Assembly: GCF_963966145.1 (NCBI RefSeq)
Contig: NC_091056.1
Location: 1,674,001-1,738,000 of the forward strand
Direction: 5' to 3'
Source of the DNA: Tenebrio molitor
Lineage: Eukaryota > Arthropoda > Insecta > Coleoptera > Tenebrionidae
Length of the DNA stretch: 64,000 nt
Shown: positions 30,701-42,049 of the stretch, one piece after another
How the letters are laid out: each line of letters opens with the position of its first letter
How positions within the stretch are numbered: position 1 is the stretch's first letter
Made by a program: the position numbers and the translations under genes
The notes under the pieces: generated by a model
The model's database searches: none
The model's input: the letters and a program-made list of their open reading frames with translations, nothing else
Told to the model about the DNA's origin: nothing

Positions 30701-33440
30701 TTGCACGAGGGGTATACCGCTGATTATTTCCTGAATAGAATGAAAACAAACGCATTATTTCCAATCCTTTTTATTCAAAATAATTAAATAAAAAAATAAA
30801 TCAGGTACCGGCATTTTTTATCAGTTTATTGCACATGTGCATTTTAGAGAAATTTTATCGGGTTATTTTTTGTTTTCTCGTTTTAATTGGTCAATATTTG
30901 TCACGCAATTGGTTGCTAAACACATGAAGGAAATACTCATTGTAAAAAACAGTAGCAACGGCCATTACCACAGGAAAAAAGATGATGCGATTTTCACAAA
31001 ATACATAATATGATTTTTTATTTTTGCAATAAAATTATGATACAGAACAGACTTCTAGTATGAAATAATAGTATACTATTACTATTACATGAGCAAGTAC
31101 AGAATAAGTAAAGAATAAAAATCGTTACTTGTGAGTACATAATATAATCCTATACTTTATCTATAGCAAATTTTTTTGACTAATAAACCGATAATATTCA
31201 AGTATTCACCGAAGGAACACAAGATGAAACCAACCGTTTCATTGTAATTTTACCTTAAAAATATTTTACCATAAGGGTCATTTTTGTCTCATTCATAATT
31301 CTTGACAAATCAGGTAGAAACTCCGAACTAATATTCATTCCCTCATCTGCAGGGAGTAAATGCAGATTTAATCGTAATACTTTGGGAAAATACAACTACA
31401 CAATGCTGCACCCTGTATTTGGTGAATATTATAGTTTTATTAGTCGGACCTTCAAAGTCAGAAAAATGTCCTATACGATCAAATTGTAGGTATATTATGT
31501 ACCTACAAAAAAATACTAAAACAAATTCTTAGCTCAATATTTTTAATTTTTTAAAATTTAATGTTCCTTTTGTTAAAAAAAAAATCGGGAGAATTACAAA
31601 GGAAAGTCGGAAAATTAGGGCAAACTTCAAAAATTATAATTTTTGTATGCACTCTCGATCATAACTGACGACATATTTAATTGATTTTTTTTTTGTTCGG
31701 TTTGTTCCCGGGATGGAAATAACTCAATTGAAAAAATGTTTTTGGAAAATTTGGAGAAAAATCTGGAAAAACGCATTCCAGCCTAAATTAAAATTACATC
31801 CCTTTTTACTTTTGTGTTGTTTCGCGATCTGTCCAACAAATGCAATTATTTTATTTCTATACCAATTTATTTCGCTATCGGATTGTTCACTTGAACATCG
31901 ATCCACCAAAGATTTCTCATCGCAACGGAGTGTGCTAAATATTCTGATTTAGATTTCTCAACTTTTTTTTCTCAAGCGGGAATTCTCGAGTTTTCGAGAA
32001 ATTTCTAAAATTTTAAAAAACCTACAATAAATTCTTATTAAATGAAAAATAAAACGTACATTAATAGTAATCAATAAGATTTATTGTCTTCCGTTTTAAG
32101 TAAATAAACATAAAATGCCTATATAAACTGCTATTTTTTAAAACATATGACATATACTTTCAAAAATACAAGAGCTTTGTACAAATTTTCGAGGTTAGGC
32201 GTTCGTTTTCCCATCGATTCAAATAATTGAAGAAATGTAGAGAATTACATGGTCTACATTTTTTATAATGACTTAGATAGATGTATCTCGCGCGGAATAT
32301 GAAATAATCACAAAAAGTGATTTTACACCCCTATTTTCCAATATGGCGGCGCAAGCGGTAACCCCCCAAGGTCGCAAACTCAGCAATATTAATAATATGC
32401 CTGATTGGTTTCCAATTCTTACTTTTTTTGTTTTTTAACACCTTCCGGAACTATACAATAATGGAAAAAAGAATTGAAGAATTTGTGAAAATGGCGATAG
32501 CAGTGAAGTGTAACCGAGGTGACAACCGAACTCGCGTTTTGCCAAAAAATGAATTTTATTGATGTCGGGAGTCATGGCAACTACTATTTTATTGATAGAT
32601 TTTTAATATTCAATTTTTCTTGTCTAAGAGAACCAGAAGGTGTTAGAAAATAATTGGTAAAGGATTTAGAAAAAAAAAATTTTACTCTAGAACTTTTGTA
32701 TTTGTTGTTTTGTTGGAAAATAATTTGGGGAGCCAATATCCCAGGATTTTTACTATTACACGTAAAGTGCCAATGTACCAAAATCCATTCTACAGCCTGT
32801 GTGTATGTTTCATAACAATTAAAGTTTTAAATTATTACTGTTCTTAATGCGTTCACTTATTTAAAAAATGTAGCAAACTGGCAGCAATGTTCGGTTCAGT
32901 GATAACCTAAAATAGATTTATTATGATAAATCACAATACTGCCAACTAAAATGTCAGATTTTCATAAATAGTCCGAATTTGAAACAATCGTGAATGGTAT
33001 ATAGTAAATATCGTATCATAAATTATTTATTTCAATTATTTTTGACATTTACTTGACAACTTTCAAGTTAGCAGGTTATAATTCAAAATGTTTCAAAGAG
33101 AACATAACATTTTTATTATTAAATCAGACTACAGTAATGGAAATCGTGGTGAAAATGGTAATTAGGGTTTTCATTCGTCTAAATCCTCTGGAAACTAGCA
33201 TTTCTCTGCCTAGGCAAGAAAATCGAAACAGGAATTTAATGAAAGATTTTAGGTTGGCAGGACAAAATGTCAATGTCATGTGGAATTTTTGTACAATTTT
33301 TTAATGTTTATAATGTTTTCTGGATCCTCGTGGAGTGCAAATAATAACGATATTATGTTTCTCTGTAACAAGATCATTTTTATTGACACTTAACAATTTA
33401 TTTACAATATAAAACAATCTGTTAGAATATCATCATCAAA
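30701..33440. other. 2.7 kb without recognised gene
   Basis: AT-rich. A CACCCTG|TA half-site near 31415 is a lone mariner-MITE end. The stretch 31584-31668 resembles part of the Helitron 5' region (see separate entry). No coding similarity on either strand. Confidence 0.45.
31584..31668 (+). repeat. Copy of a Helitron 5'-region segment
   Basis: AATCGGGAGAATTACAAAG through TAATTTTTGTATGCA matches 55857-55929 inside the Helitron leader at roughly 80 percent by eye. It is a small dispersed remnant or a shared non-autonomous sequence. Confidence 0.6.
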
Positions 33441-33442
33441 CC

Positions 33443-35148
33443 ATGAGTCGTGATGTAAAAATTATCGAGCGAGATTTGAAAAGAGAAGAGGAAAACGAAA
33501 AAGGGAGCAGTCAGGAGAATAAAAGTACAGAAAGGAGAAAAATTGTCGAAAACAGAGATGAGAATACTCCAGAAAGTGGACAGGAAGTAAATTGCTCGAA
33601 AGATATAGAAATAATCTCTGAAACCGAACTCGAAAACGAACAGAATCAAGGGTTAAACGAATCATCAGAGTCGTTAAACGAATTCGAAGAAACACAAAGT
33701 CTAGCTCAGGTTTTGGTGCTGGAGCAATCACTGCCGGCTGGGGACGAGGAATACGTCTTTCGAGGTAATCTCGATGATCTTGATAATCAAGAAGTCAGAG
33801 TTTCAGAAAGACAAACGAAAGGACAACCTCCTGACAGATTCAAACCTCAAGCGAACATCGTAAGGGATCACGAAGAGCCGAAAAACCGAATGGAAGCACT
33901 CAGCGGAGTGGACAAACACGACTGGATCCGAGCCATGAATGACGAAATGAAGGCGTTGACAGAAAACTGCACTTGGGTGCTCACCACGTTACCAGAGGGA
34001 AGAAAAACAATGGGTATTTAAAAGGAAGAAAAATGCCAACACTGGCTTGATAAAATATAAAGCGCGACTTGTAGCGCAAGGCTTTAGCCAGAAAATACGG
34101 AACAGATTACGACGAGGTATTTGCACCGGTCGTAAGAGCAACAACATTACGTCTGTTGCTCGCGGTAGCAACACAACGAAAACTCAAGATTCACCATTTC
34201 GATGCGAAGACTGCATTCCTCAACGGAGAATTAAAGGAGACGATTTATATGAAACAACCGGAGGGATTCGTTGCCGCAAAGGAAGAATTAGTTTGCAAGC
34301 TCAACAAGAGCATATGTGGACTAAAACAAGCTGCGTAAGTATAAAATGAAAAACTGCATGGAGCTCTCACTAAGTTGGGTTTCAAACAGAGCACATCGGA
34401 CTCTTGCCTGTCCTCCAAAATCAAATCAAAGGCCCTCCTGTACGTAGCAGTATATGTCGATGACCTCCTAATAGCTGATGAGAACGATTATGAAATAGAG
34501 AAAACCGCTTACGGACTCGAGAAAGAATTCGACCTCACCAGGCTTGGCGAACTAAAGAGTTATTTCGGCATCAATATCCAGAGGGACTCAAATGGAGTCT
34601 TCTACATGGATCAAGCGCAATACATCCAGAAAACCATTGACAGATTTGGATTGAAAGACGCAAAAATCTCCGCAACACCCTTGGACACTGGATACTTGAA
34701 AATAGCTCGTGACGGAAAGCCTATGCATAACGGAGAAAAATTCCAGAAACTCATCGGAGCTGTGCTGTATGTAGCGACACACACGCGACCTGACATAGCA
34801 GCAAGTGTGTCGATCTTAAGCCAAAAAATAAAACAACCGACTGAAACTGATTGGAACGAGGCTAAGAGAATTGTCAGGTACCTAAAAGGTACAAAAGAAT
34901 TCAAATTGAAACTGACGAGCAACACGGAAAGCCTCGAAGTCTACACGGATGCAGATTGGGCAGAAGATAAAACAGACAGTAAATCACACAGTGGATTCGT
35001 ATTTTTATACAATGGGAGCGCAATCGCGTGGGCTTGCAGAAACCAAATTTGCACAGCTTGGTCGAGTTGTGAAGCCGAATATATCGCCATAGCAGAAGCG
35101 AGCAGGGAGCTGTTATGGTATAAAGACTACTCGAGGACTTTCACGTAG
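33443..35148 (+). pseudogene. Ty1/copia Pol fragment (RT and partial RNase H)
   Basis: An acidic linker (33443 onwards) leads to DWIRAMNDEMKALTENCTWV. After a frameshift near 34020 the frame gives IKYKARLVAQGFSQK, FDAKTAFLNGELKETIYM and LNKSICGLKQA, and after a stop near 34337 the active site VAVYVDDLLIA, then RPDIAASVSILSQK. RNase H starts with YTDADWAEDK and SSCEAEYIAIAEAS and is cut at 35148 before its last catalytic motif. It is a different copia family from that at 2945-4750: the active-site context is YVDDLL rather than FVDDGL. Two breaks in the RT make it dead. Confidence 0.9.
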
Positions 35149-35149
35149 A

Positions 35150-35410
35150 ACAAACCAAGCCGATCCAAGAGTTTGAAAACTTTTCTAGAATCTTATATGG
35201 CCCAATCTTTAATTTGTCTAATTTTTTCCTGTTTAATCGGTTTCCGTTTTCAACATACACCGAATGTCCTACTTTTAACTCGCACTTTCTTCTATTTTTG
35301 ACAAATCGTTGCTTGTTATATGTGTGTGACTGAAGGAAATCAATGTATGTTTTTTTGGGTTTCAATTCATCTGGTATACCTGATTTTTTTCGAATAAAAA
35401 CTTTCCAATA
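35150..35410 (-). pseudogene. Ty3/gypsy integrase C-terminal fragment
   Basis: On the minus strand the frame reads KPKKTYIDFLQSHTYNKQRF, then VGHSVYVENGNRLNRKKLDK and KIGPYKILEKFSNS. The GD-x-VY and GP-x-x-I motifs are those of the GPY/F domain at the C-terminus of gypsy integrases. The fragment is joined tail-to-tail with the copia fragment at about 35150. Confidence 0.8.
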
Positions 35411-36007
35411 ATGCTATTTTATTTATTTATTTTCGCGCTAACTGTTAAATGCATTTTAACATGCGGCATATCGTTGGATTCAGAAAAATAATCTCTTTCA
35501 AAATGGGTTTAAAAAATATACCAAGCTTTTTAAAAAAACCAAGTTGATTATCATCTGACCTTGAATTACTTTTTGAAAAAAAAATAGTCTATGTAGTGCT
35601 TATAGTGCTTTGAAAGTGATTTATTCCAGTTTTTGTTTTATTTAAATCAAGCCATAAATAACGGAGATATGGCTTGCGGCGTTTTTTAGGACGCACATGT
35701 ATAGCTTTTTTTCTACGCCCTGTATACTCGCGTCCGTGTAAATATGTATTGGTAAATTTGGATCAAAGATTACTAAAATTTTGATATATGATTTACAGAG
35801 TTCTGTGTTTACTTAAGTATTACATTTTAGGCTCCTGCCCGTGGGCTCATCCTAAGGTTACAACTATCATTCACTGGTGCCCTTATCGGGCCTACTTGTT
35901 ACTGGAGGTCGCAGCCTGTTTGATCCATTGATGCATGCACGTGCAATTTTTATTTTCAACAAAGGAAAAAATAAACCTTTTACTTTTCTTTTTATCTTAA
36001 ACTATAG
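35411..36007. other. AT-rich sequence with one MITE end
   Basis: No gene recognised. The segment 35640-35724 ends CTACGCCCTG|TA and resembles the right terminus of a TA-flanked MITE; the left terminus was not identified. Confidence 0.4.
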
Positions 36008-36378
36008 GAGAACAGATTCCTGATGGCGAGCGGTGTGGGTTACTTTGCGCAGAGCTTGCTCCGCCCAACTTACAGACGATTGCTTAAAATGAATTGACCC
36101 CACAGACAGTGATGTAGTTAAACCTTTATTCAAACTAAAAATATCAAAGCTGGGATAAATACAAAATAAAGACGGCCGAATTTGACGTACTTGACTGCGA
36201 ATAACAGGTTTGATGTCATTTGATGGCATTTTTTACTATTTACATTGACTTATTCCACAAAATTTATATCTACACGAATGCTACACCTTCACCACTGATC
36301 AGCTACGACCAGTCAGGATAGAGCAGCTGACTGTTGTCAACTGCGCATCCCCACCGCTCGCCATCAGGAATCTGTTTT
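36008..36378. mobile_element. 370-bp TIR element (CAGATTCCTGATGGCGAGC)
   Basis: AACAGATTCCTGATGGCGAG at 36009 is the inverse of CTCGCCATCAGGAATCTGTT near 36374, and the match extends into CGGTG/CACCG. The interior shows no coding similarity. It behaves as a non-autonomous TIR element of unknown family. Confidence 0.8.
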
Positions 36379-36655
36379 GCTGTACATCCTAACCTAAGTT
36401 ATTTATTTACACTATGTACAGAGTGGGATTTGGGTGGGATAAAATTTGTAGGAGGGGAAGGGTGCGGGCTTGCCCCTTTCATTTCTTGGATTTGCTTTAA
36501 TTATATTTCACCTTCCAATTTATCTCTTTGCTACGGGAAGATCGAGAGATGTTGATGTATCAGCCTGTGCTTTCTTCTTGGAAATGAGATGTTACTTGTT
36601 GTTACGTCGGTTATGCAGTCGATATATTCGTTTTTGCCTCGTTGGGCAAAGAATT

Positions 36656-37268
36656 TTATTATTATTATTATTTGGTATGTTGGTTAACAGGTTGTACACC
36701 CAAACAAAAACCAACAGTAAACAGCGTTATACAATGCAACAGCTCAAAAAGCGACTGTGTACCCGTTACGGGAAACGCTCAATTAAACCTCTGAAATGCA
36801 GGTAATCAATCTCTTAAATTGTCCAAGGCTAATCACGAAAATATCGCACTCACTACAGTTGCTATTGAATAATGTGCAGGCAGTATAAAGAGGGGAACGA
36901 TGCAGTATATTAGTAACTGCTCGCGGAACATAAAAAAACGACCAGATCTAAGATTTGCCCGAGGCACATTGAAATAAATTTGGGATAACAAGAAGGGAGA
37001 ATTAATAATGCCGTGTATGATCATATATAGAAATATCAGAATATATTATAAAGAACACAATTAGGAGTACCTCTTGTAGGAAATTCAGCAATTAACTTGA
37101 ACAGAAGATACTTGGCAAACTTCCTTTGAACCGACTCCAAAGCATGAAGACCTCTTCGATAGATCGGCGACCATACAATTGAACAGTACTCCAATTTAGA
37201 TCTGACCAAGGTAAAATAAGGTGCCCTTAAGCAACTCTCAGACTTGAATCGTTTGCACATGAAAAAAA
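36656..37268 (-). pseudogene. LINE-6 3' end: RT thumb and C-terminus
   Basis: The minus strand reads LRAPYFTLVRSKLEYCSIVW, then YRRGLHALESVQRKFAKYL and, in a second frame, LLSQIYFNVPRANLRSGRFF. This is the end of a LINE RT. A 3' untranslated region follows, with a TAATAATAATAATAA tail at 36656-36671. The piece stops at 37268, where a mariner element begins. Upstream LINE sequence resumes at about 38260 but as ORF1, so most of ORF2 was deleted. Confidence 0.78.
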
Positions 37269-38259
37269 TCAAACCATTTTTGGAACAAAGTTTGAAGATT
37301 TTTTAAACTATCGGATAGATTATTAATTCAATATCCTAAACTGTCGAAAAAGTTGTGAAAAAAATATTTTCTAGCGCGCCGGAATAATAGTACGTCGAGC
37401 GGCCGCCAGAATAGCGTCCGTGTCGGCTCAACCAGCACCTGACCATCTCCAGATTTGACTTTTGTCACTTTCACTTAAAAAATAGCGAGATCTCCTGGAG
37501 GCTATGATTAAATTAATTAGCTTTTGGAAGGCAGAACATGTAAACATTTATTTATTTAAAAAAATAAAACGTTAACGCACAAATAACTCAACAAATTAAC
37601 AGAAATTATTAAAAGAAATGTTCAAAGTGTTTTCCTTCGACTGCTAGACAATGTCCCAAGCGATCTTGAAAGTTTCTTCGCGTGTTATTCTTGCCCTTAA
37701 TTCCTCCCCAGTTTCTGGTTGACCTCTTATGCGTTTTTTTAACTGTTGCTGTTGGGAATTGCATGGTAAAAATTATACCCTCTGTTAACTTATGATCCAC
37801 TGCAGATTTGGTGCGAATTTTTATTTTTTTTTAATAAATCATTAATAAGACTATGTAATGCATACTGTTTGAACAACGAACGACAAGCAGTTTTATTTTA
37901 CTAATTTTACTCTTCAAAGTTGAAATTAATGAACGTAAATAATTTGACAAAACACGTAGTAGGCGATATGGGAACAAAAATTAGGTTTTATTTTTTTATT
38001 TATTATTTATTTTAATCATAGCCTCGAGGAGATCTCGCTATTTATTTTTTAAATGAAAGTGACAAAAGTCAAAAGTGGAGATAGTCAGGTCTCAGGTGCT
38101 TGTTGAGCCGACAGGAACGCTATTCTGTCGGCCGCTCGACGTACTATTATTCCGGCGCGCTAGAAATATTTTTTCACAACTTTTTCGACAGTTTAGGATG
38201 AATTGTAATCTATCCGATAGTTTAAAAAATCTTCCAACTTTGTTCCAAAATTGGTTTGA
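37269..38259 (-). mobile_element. Mariner-like element with about 240-bp TIRs
   Basis: TCAAACCATTTTTGGAACAA at 37269 is inverse to TTGTTCCAAAATTGGTTTGA ending at 38259. The match runs inwards about 240 bp through CGACAGTTTAGG/CCTAAACTGTCG, GCGCGCCGGAATAATAG and GCGAGATCTCCT. Between the arms lies a remnant of a DUF4817-type mariner transposase. TIRs this long are unusual for mariner. The element sits inside LINE-6, giving a relative insertion order. Confidence 0.85.
37611..37790 (-). pseudogene. Mariner-like transposase C-terminal remnant
   Basis: Minus-strand codons read FQDRLGHCLAVEGKHFEHFF and a stop, the family's C-terminal signature, preceded in another frame by short Thr/Arg-rich pieces. 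It lies centrally within the long-TIR element and is the only coding trace in it, indicating an internally deleted, non-autonomous copy. Confidence 0.65.
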
Positions 38260-38274
38260 ATATTTTGATCAGAA

Positions 38275-38668
38275 CAAAAGTTAACAGGGGGTACAAGTTT
38301 TACCATGCAATTCCCTATGGCAACAGTTAAAAAAAATGCACTGTATAACAGTTGTCTAATCCAATCAAACAGTGTTTCCAATTTAAAGCTTTAATATAAG
38401 TATTGACATCAACTTGCAAGATGAACTGAAAAACATCAGGTTTCTTCTTGGTGGGAAAGTATTTAAGGATTTTCAGCTGAGAAGGATTACTAAATACAGA
38501 GCTATTCTGCTTTACCAAAAATGATATAATATGTTCTTTTCTAAATCACTAGAAACCCCTGAAATGCGTAATCTAGGCGAAATGGTTTTTAAGTCTTTAA
38601 TTTCGTACGAGTCCACTAATTTATTATCCAAAGCAAATTTTTGAACTCGGAAGGATCATGGCATTTCA
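38275..38668 (-). pseudogene. LINE-6 ORF1 fragment
   Basis: Minus-strand frames give KFALDNKLVDSYEIKDLK, then SPRLRISGVSS and, after a frameshift, LKILKYFPTKKKPDVFQFIL and LIGLDNCYTVHFF. These align with LINE-1 and LINE-4 ORF1 (compare RVFPTKKRPDVFQAILEID). The CCHC knuckles that should follow are absent. The jockey RT is fused to its upstream edge at about 38670. Confidence 0.75.
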
Positions 38669-38671
38669 GAA

Positions 38672-39335
38672 TTTGAATAGTGCCGGGCCCAGGATTGATC
38701 CCTGTGGTACCCTGGATTCTATTGGTTTTTCCGCTGAAATTGTGTTGTGTTAAGTTTTCGTCCCGACAGGTAAGATGAGATTAATTTTATGAAGTCCAGT
38801 GGAATTTTGTTGATATGCATCTTGTGCAAGATTCCGTCTATCCAGATCCGGTCGAACGCTTTTTCCAGGTCCAGCAGTGTCATTACCGTATTTTTATCCT
38901 TATTGAAGTTTATTAGTATGTCGTTTACTATCCTGGCCACTTGTTGGGTGGCACTGTGGTCCTTTTTGAAACCAAATTGGCATCTTTTTTTGATTTTTAG
39001 CATGTCCAGTATCCTGTTAAATCTGTCATAAATAACCTTTTCAGCAATTTTTGAGATGGTATTCAGCAGGCTTATCGGTCTGTAGCTTTCGGTCCGATCT
39101 CTTCTTTTGGTAGGTTTCAGTACCGGGATTACCAGCGCCGTTTTGTAGCTTTCAGGGAAGTAGTTTAGTTTAATAATTATCGCGCTGATTATGCATGAAA
39201 GCTGAACAGCTGCTTTTTTCGAGAGATTTTTGATTACTTTGTTGCATATACCCGGGTGATTTACTATTTGGTAGTTTTTTGATGATTCCGCACAACTCTT
39301 TGGGATTTGTTAAGTAGGTGGCGAAATAGTGTTCG
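38672..39335 (-). pseudogene. Jockey RT, fingers and start of palm
   Basis: Frames joined by frameshifts read HYFATYLTNPKELCGIIKKL, then PNSKSPG, LNYFPESYKTALVIPVLKP and SYRPISLLNTISKIAEKVIY. They continue with KKRCQFGFKKDHSATQQVA and TLLDLEKAFDRIWIDG, and the final VPQGSILGPALF. Everything from the catalytic ADD onward is lost. The first residues, HYFATYLTNPK, complete the frame interrupted at 39898, which locates the SINE target precisely. Confidence 0.85.
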
Positions 39336-39886
39336 GTAATTATTCTTGTCATTTGCATCGCCTTCCTTAAAAATTGGAATTATTAAAGATTTTTTCAAAC
39401 AGTCAGGAAAAGAGTTCATGGAGATACATAAATTGAACAGGTGGCTCGGTGGCCGCATGGCTGTCGGAGAAAGTACTCCGAGGTCGCGGTCCCGATGCTA
39501 GTGGGTTCGAATCCCACCGAAGGGGGAGGATTTTTTCAAGGGAAGGAACCTCCGCCGGGCCATGGATGTGTGTGTATGTCTCCTCGGGGCTGACGGTAGG
39601 GTGGTGGAAGGAAGAATCAACACTCTTTCGGCCACCACCGCGAGGTCAGCACGGGTTCGAGTCCCGTCGGGAAAAGGCGCCCATGGGTGTATAAATGTTG
39701 TTGTGTATGTCTGTGAATGTGAGGTGGAATGGGCGTGGGTGGCCGGGGAAAGTGCCCCGGAGCCCCGTCGCATCACCTGAGAAGGCAAAGGAACAAGGAA
39801 ATTGGTATGGAAAAGACAGCCGACCGAAAGGTACCGTAAAAAGCCGTATGGCAAAAAACGGGAATGGCAAATTAAAAAAAAAAAAA
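39336..39886 (+). mobile_element. Chimeric SINE: LINE-derived leader plus dimeric tRNA-like SINE
   Basis: A 12-bp direct repeat, AAATAGTGTTCG, flanks this unit at 39324-39335 and 39887-39898, and the unit ends in a run of A's. Removing it restores the jockey frame. The unit contains two tRNA-like modules. The first has an A box TGGCTCGGTGG (39442-39452) and a B box GGTTCGAATCC (39504-39514). The second has a B box GGTTCGAGTCC (39654-39664). The first 100 or so bases (39336-39436) are not tRNA-like but antisense LINE RT sequence, so the copied RNA began upstream of the SINE. It would be mobilised by a LINE RT in trans and transcribed by RNA polymerase III or from an outside promoter. Confidence 0.85.
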
Positions 39887-39891
39887 AAATA

Positions 39892-41000
39892 GTGTTCGTC
39901 GCTCTCGCTTATCGTATGTATTAGTTTGTTTACTTCGTTTTTGATGTTAGTTTGCTCTTGCGTCGCGTTCGTGTCGTCTGTTTTGTACACGTTGTGGAAG
40001 CGCTCGACTGGAGCTTCCGCTTTCTGTTCATTCGTGTTGGCTTCCATGCAATTAGCAATTAGTGGTGGAATTGTTTGCTTGCGTTTGGAAAAGGTTTTGG
40101 CAAGTTTCCAAATCGAGTTATCATTGGTTTTGGCTTTCGTTAGTGTTTCGTGCCATTTATTGCTTTTGAATTGCGCGATTTTATTTTTAATTTCTCGGTT
40201 GAGCAATTGCATCTGCTTTTGTGCCCGTGCTGACCTGTTCTTTGATATGTTTTTCACGCTTTATTCCTGGCTTTTATCGTGTTTAGTGTGTCGTCGGGGA
40301 GTTGTATTTTCTGTGTGTCGATTTTTATTGTTTTTGAGTGTTTGTTTCTCGCTTTTTCGATGGCTTTTGTGTACTTGGTCACTTCAAGTTCTAGCTGATT
40401 CGTATCAGTGATTTTATTGTGTTAATGTGTATTTTGGTGTCCAGTGTTTCCCAGATTTTTTTCCAGTTTGTATTCTGGTACGAAATTATGGTTTTCGTGG
40501 TGTTTTCGCAGGGTACGTCGTCGATTTGTATTTTCACCGGGTTGTGATCCGAGCTTAGTGCCGTTAGTGTTTCCGCTTTGGTGTAATTTTTGATCTTTTT
40601 CATCAGAAATAGGTCAATTGTGGACGGGTTTGTCTGGTTAGCAGGGTAGTGTGTGCGTTGGTGGATGATTTAGAGCTCGATGTTGTTTTTGGCGACGAAT
40701 CTTTTCAGTATGTTGCCGTTGGCATTATTACTTGCGTTACCCCAGTCTTTGTGCTTAGAATTTAAGTCCCCTTCAATGATGATGTTATTTGCCGTGTTGT
40801 ACGTTTTAAGGAGACTGTTAATGTTATATTTATTGGCTGGCCTATTGCACATTGTTATAATTATAATGTTGTTGTACGTTAGTCTGATCGCAGCGGTTTC
40901 AAATTCCGTGTCTGGTAGACGGACTTTTGCGTATGGTATTCCCCGTTTATTTATCTGTTTTCAGAAGTTTCGTTTCAGACATGGCTAATACATCAACATC
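39892..41000 (-). pseudogene. Jockey ORF2 endonuclease and linker
   Basis: Minus-strand pieces read NIIIEGDLNSKHKDWGNASN (the GDxN endonuclease motif), then TALSSDHNPVKIQIDD (the SDH motif) and, after frameshifts, KAKTNDNSIWKLAKTFSKRK and NKLIHTISESDEHY. These are the endonuclease core and the connection to RT typical of jockey elements. The element-specific order is intact but the frame is broken several times. Confidence 0.85.
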
Positions 41001-41309
41001 TCGCGCTCCGAGGAATGCCTCGAGTTCAAAAATGTTACGCTGTTGGCATTCCAGAGGTTACAATATTTAATTTATTTGCCTTATGGACCATTGAGGTTGC
41101 TAATTTTTTTTCGACACTTCGAATATTGTTTGTATTTGCTGTAACGAGCAATTTTTTTGTTTTAGCGTGAGTTCCGCTACTATTTCTAATATTTTTTTAA
41201 TGTTGATAATTGGGTTTAGCTTACGGATTTCCTGCATTAATTTGACAAAGTCACCGTAGTTGGCCTCTTCTTGGTGTTCGCCGTGGGCGGGGGTCGGTGC
41301 CGGGTTCCG

Positions 41310-41948
41310 CTACGTCCTGGGGTTGGAGGATTGAACTGCTTGCGTCCTCTGCGTCCATGGGTTAATTGCCGGTGATGGGGCCGGGATGTAGGTCTTGTTT
41401 TGTTTGTTCCTTTTTTCAGCCGCTGCCGTTCTGTTTCTTTCGACAACGTTTTTCTTCTGTTGATATTTTTCGCAATCAGTACCATTCACCAAGTGTCCTT
41501 GGCTGCAGTTGGCGCATTTAATCTTCCTCTGATCCTCTCCCACGTCTTTTTTCAAGGTACATTCACTGATCAGGTGGTTGTTCGCGCACTTTAGGCATTT
41601 TGCTGCCGCGTAGCAGTTCGTCGCGGCGTGCCCCCATTTTTGGCATTTGTGGCATTGCACAATTTCCTTCCTATTGATCAGCTTCTTCCACCTGACCATA
41701 ATGTGTTCAATCGTCTTAGCTCTTGCTTCCAAGTCCAGGAGGGTCGTCTTATCGGTGATCACAACGTACAAGGGGTACTTTGTATTTTTCATCTGATACA
41801 CGGTTTTGCAGTTGATACACTTAGCTTCAAGGTCCGTTTTTACGTCATCCTGATGCGGTCTGTTGTCAAGTCCGTATGCCACAAAACCGTGTGTTCTTTC
41901 GCTTTTGGTCGCGTACGTGTGCCACGGAGCGCTTTTGTTGTTCTTAAG
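41310..41948 (-). pseudogene. Jockey ORF1 (Gag-like, CCHC knuckles), 5' truncated
   Basis: An open frame reads HTYATKSERTHGFVAYGLDN, the RRM-like start of jockey ORF1, and VRWKKLINRKEIVQCHKCQK. Three knuckles follow: CHKCQKWGHAATNC, CLKCANNHLISEC and CANCSQGHLVNGTDC. The frame ends in a Pro/Thr-rich tail at 41310. The N-terminus is lost at the LINE-4 junction near 41948. The frame has no break, so this part is better preserved than the RT. Confidence 0.88.
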
Positions 41949-42049
41949 ATATTATTATTATTATTAACATTGAGCGGAGCGGAGATCAGTGATGATCTAT
42001 TAGCTCCCACGCAAAAATAAAAACTTTAAAGTTGATTGTCCACTCTGCT

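Larger units (their letters stand above)
38672..41948 (-). mobile_element. Jockey-like LINE, truncated at both ends
   Basis: In minus order this has a CCHC ORF1 (41310-41948), endonuclease (40300-41000), linker (39892-40257) and RT (38672-39335). It is interrupted at 39336-39886 by a SINE-bearing insert. The RT ends just after PIESRVPQGSILGPALF near 38672, so the active site and C-terminus are missing. The 5' side is cut by LINE-4 at 41949. Confidence 0.88.

Noticed and set aside
31713..31952. Plus-strand 79-codon hydrophobic frame
   Set aside because: A complementary frame is open on the other strand and there is no conserved motif.
39437..39520. tRNA gene
   Set aside because: A and B boxes are present, but the structure is part of a longer poly-A-ended unit with a target duplication and a second tRNA-like module, so it is a SINE head.
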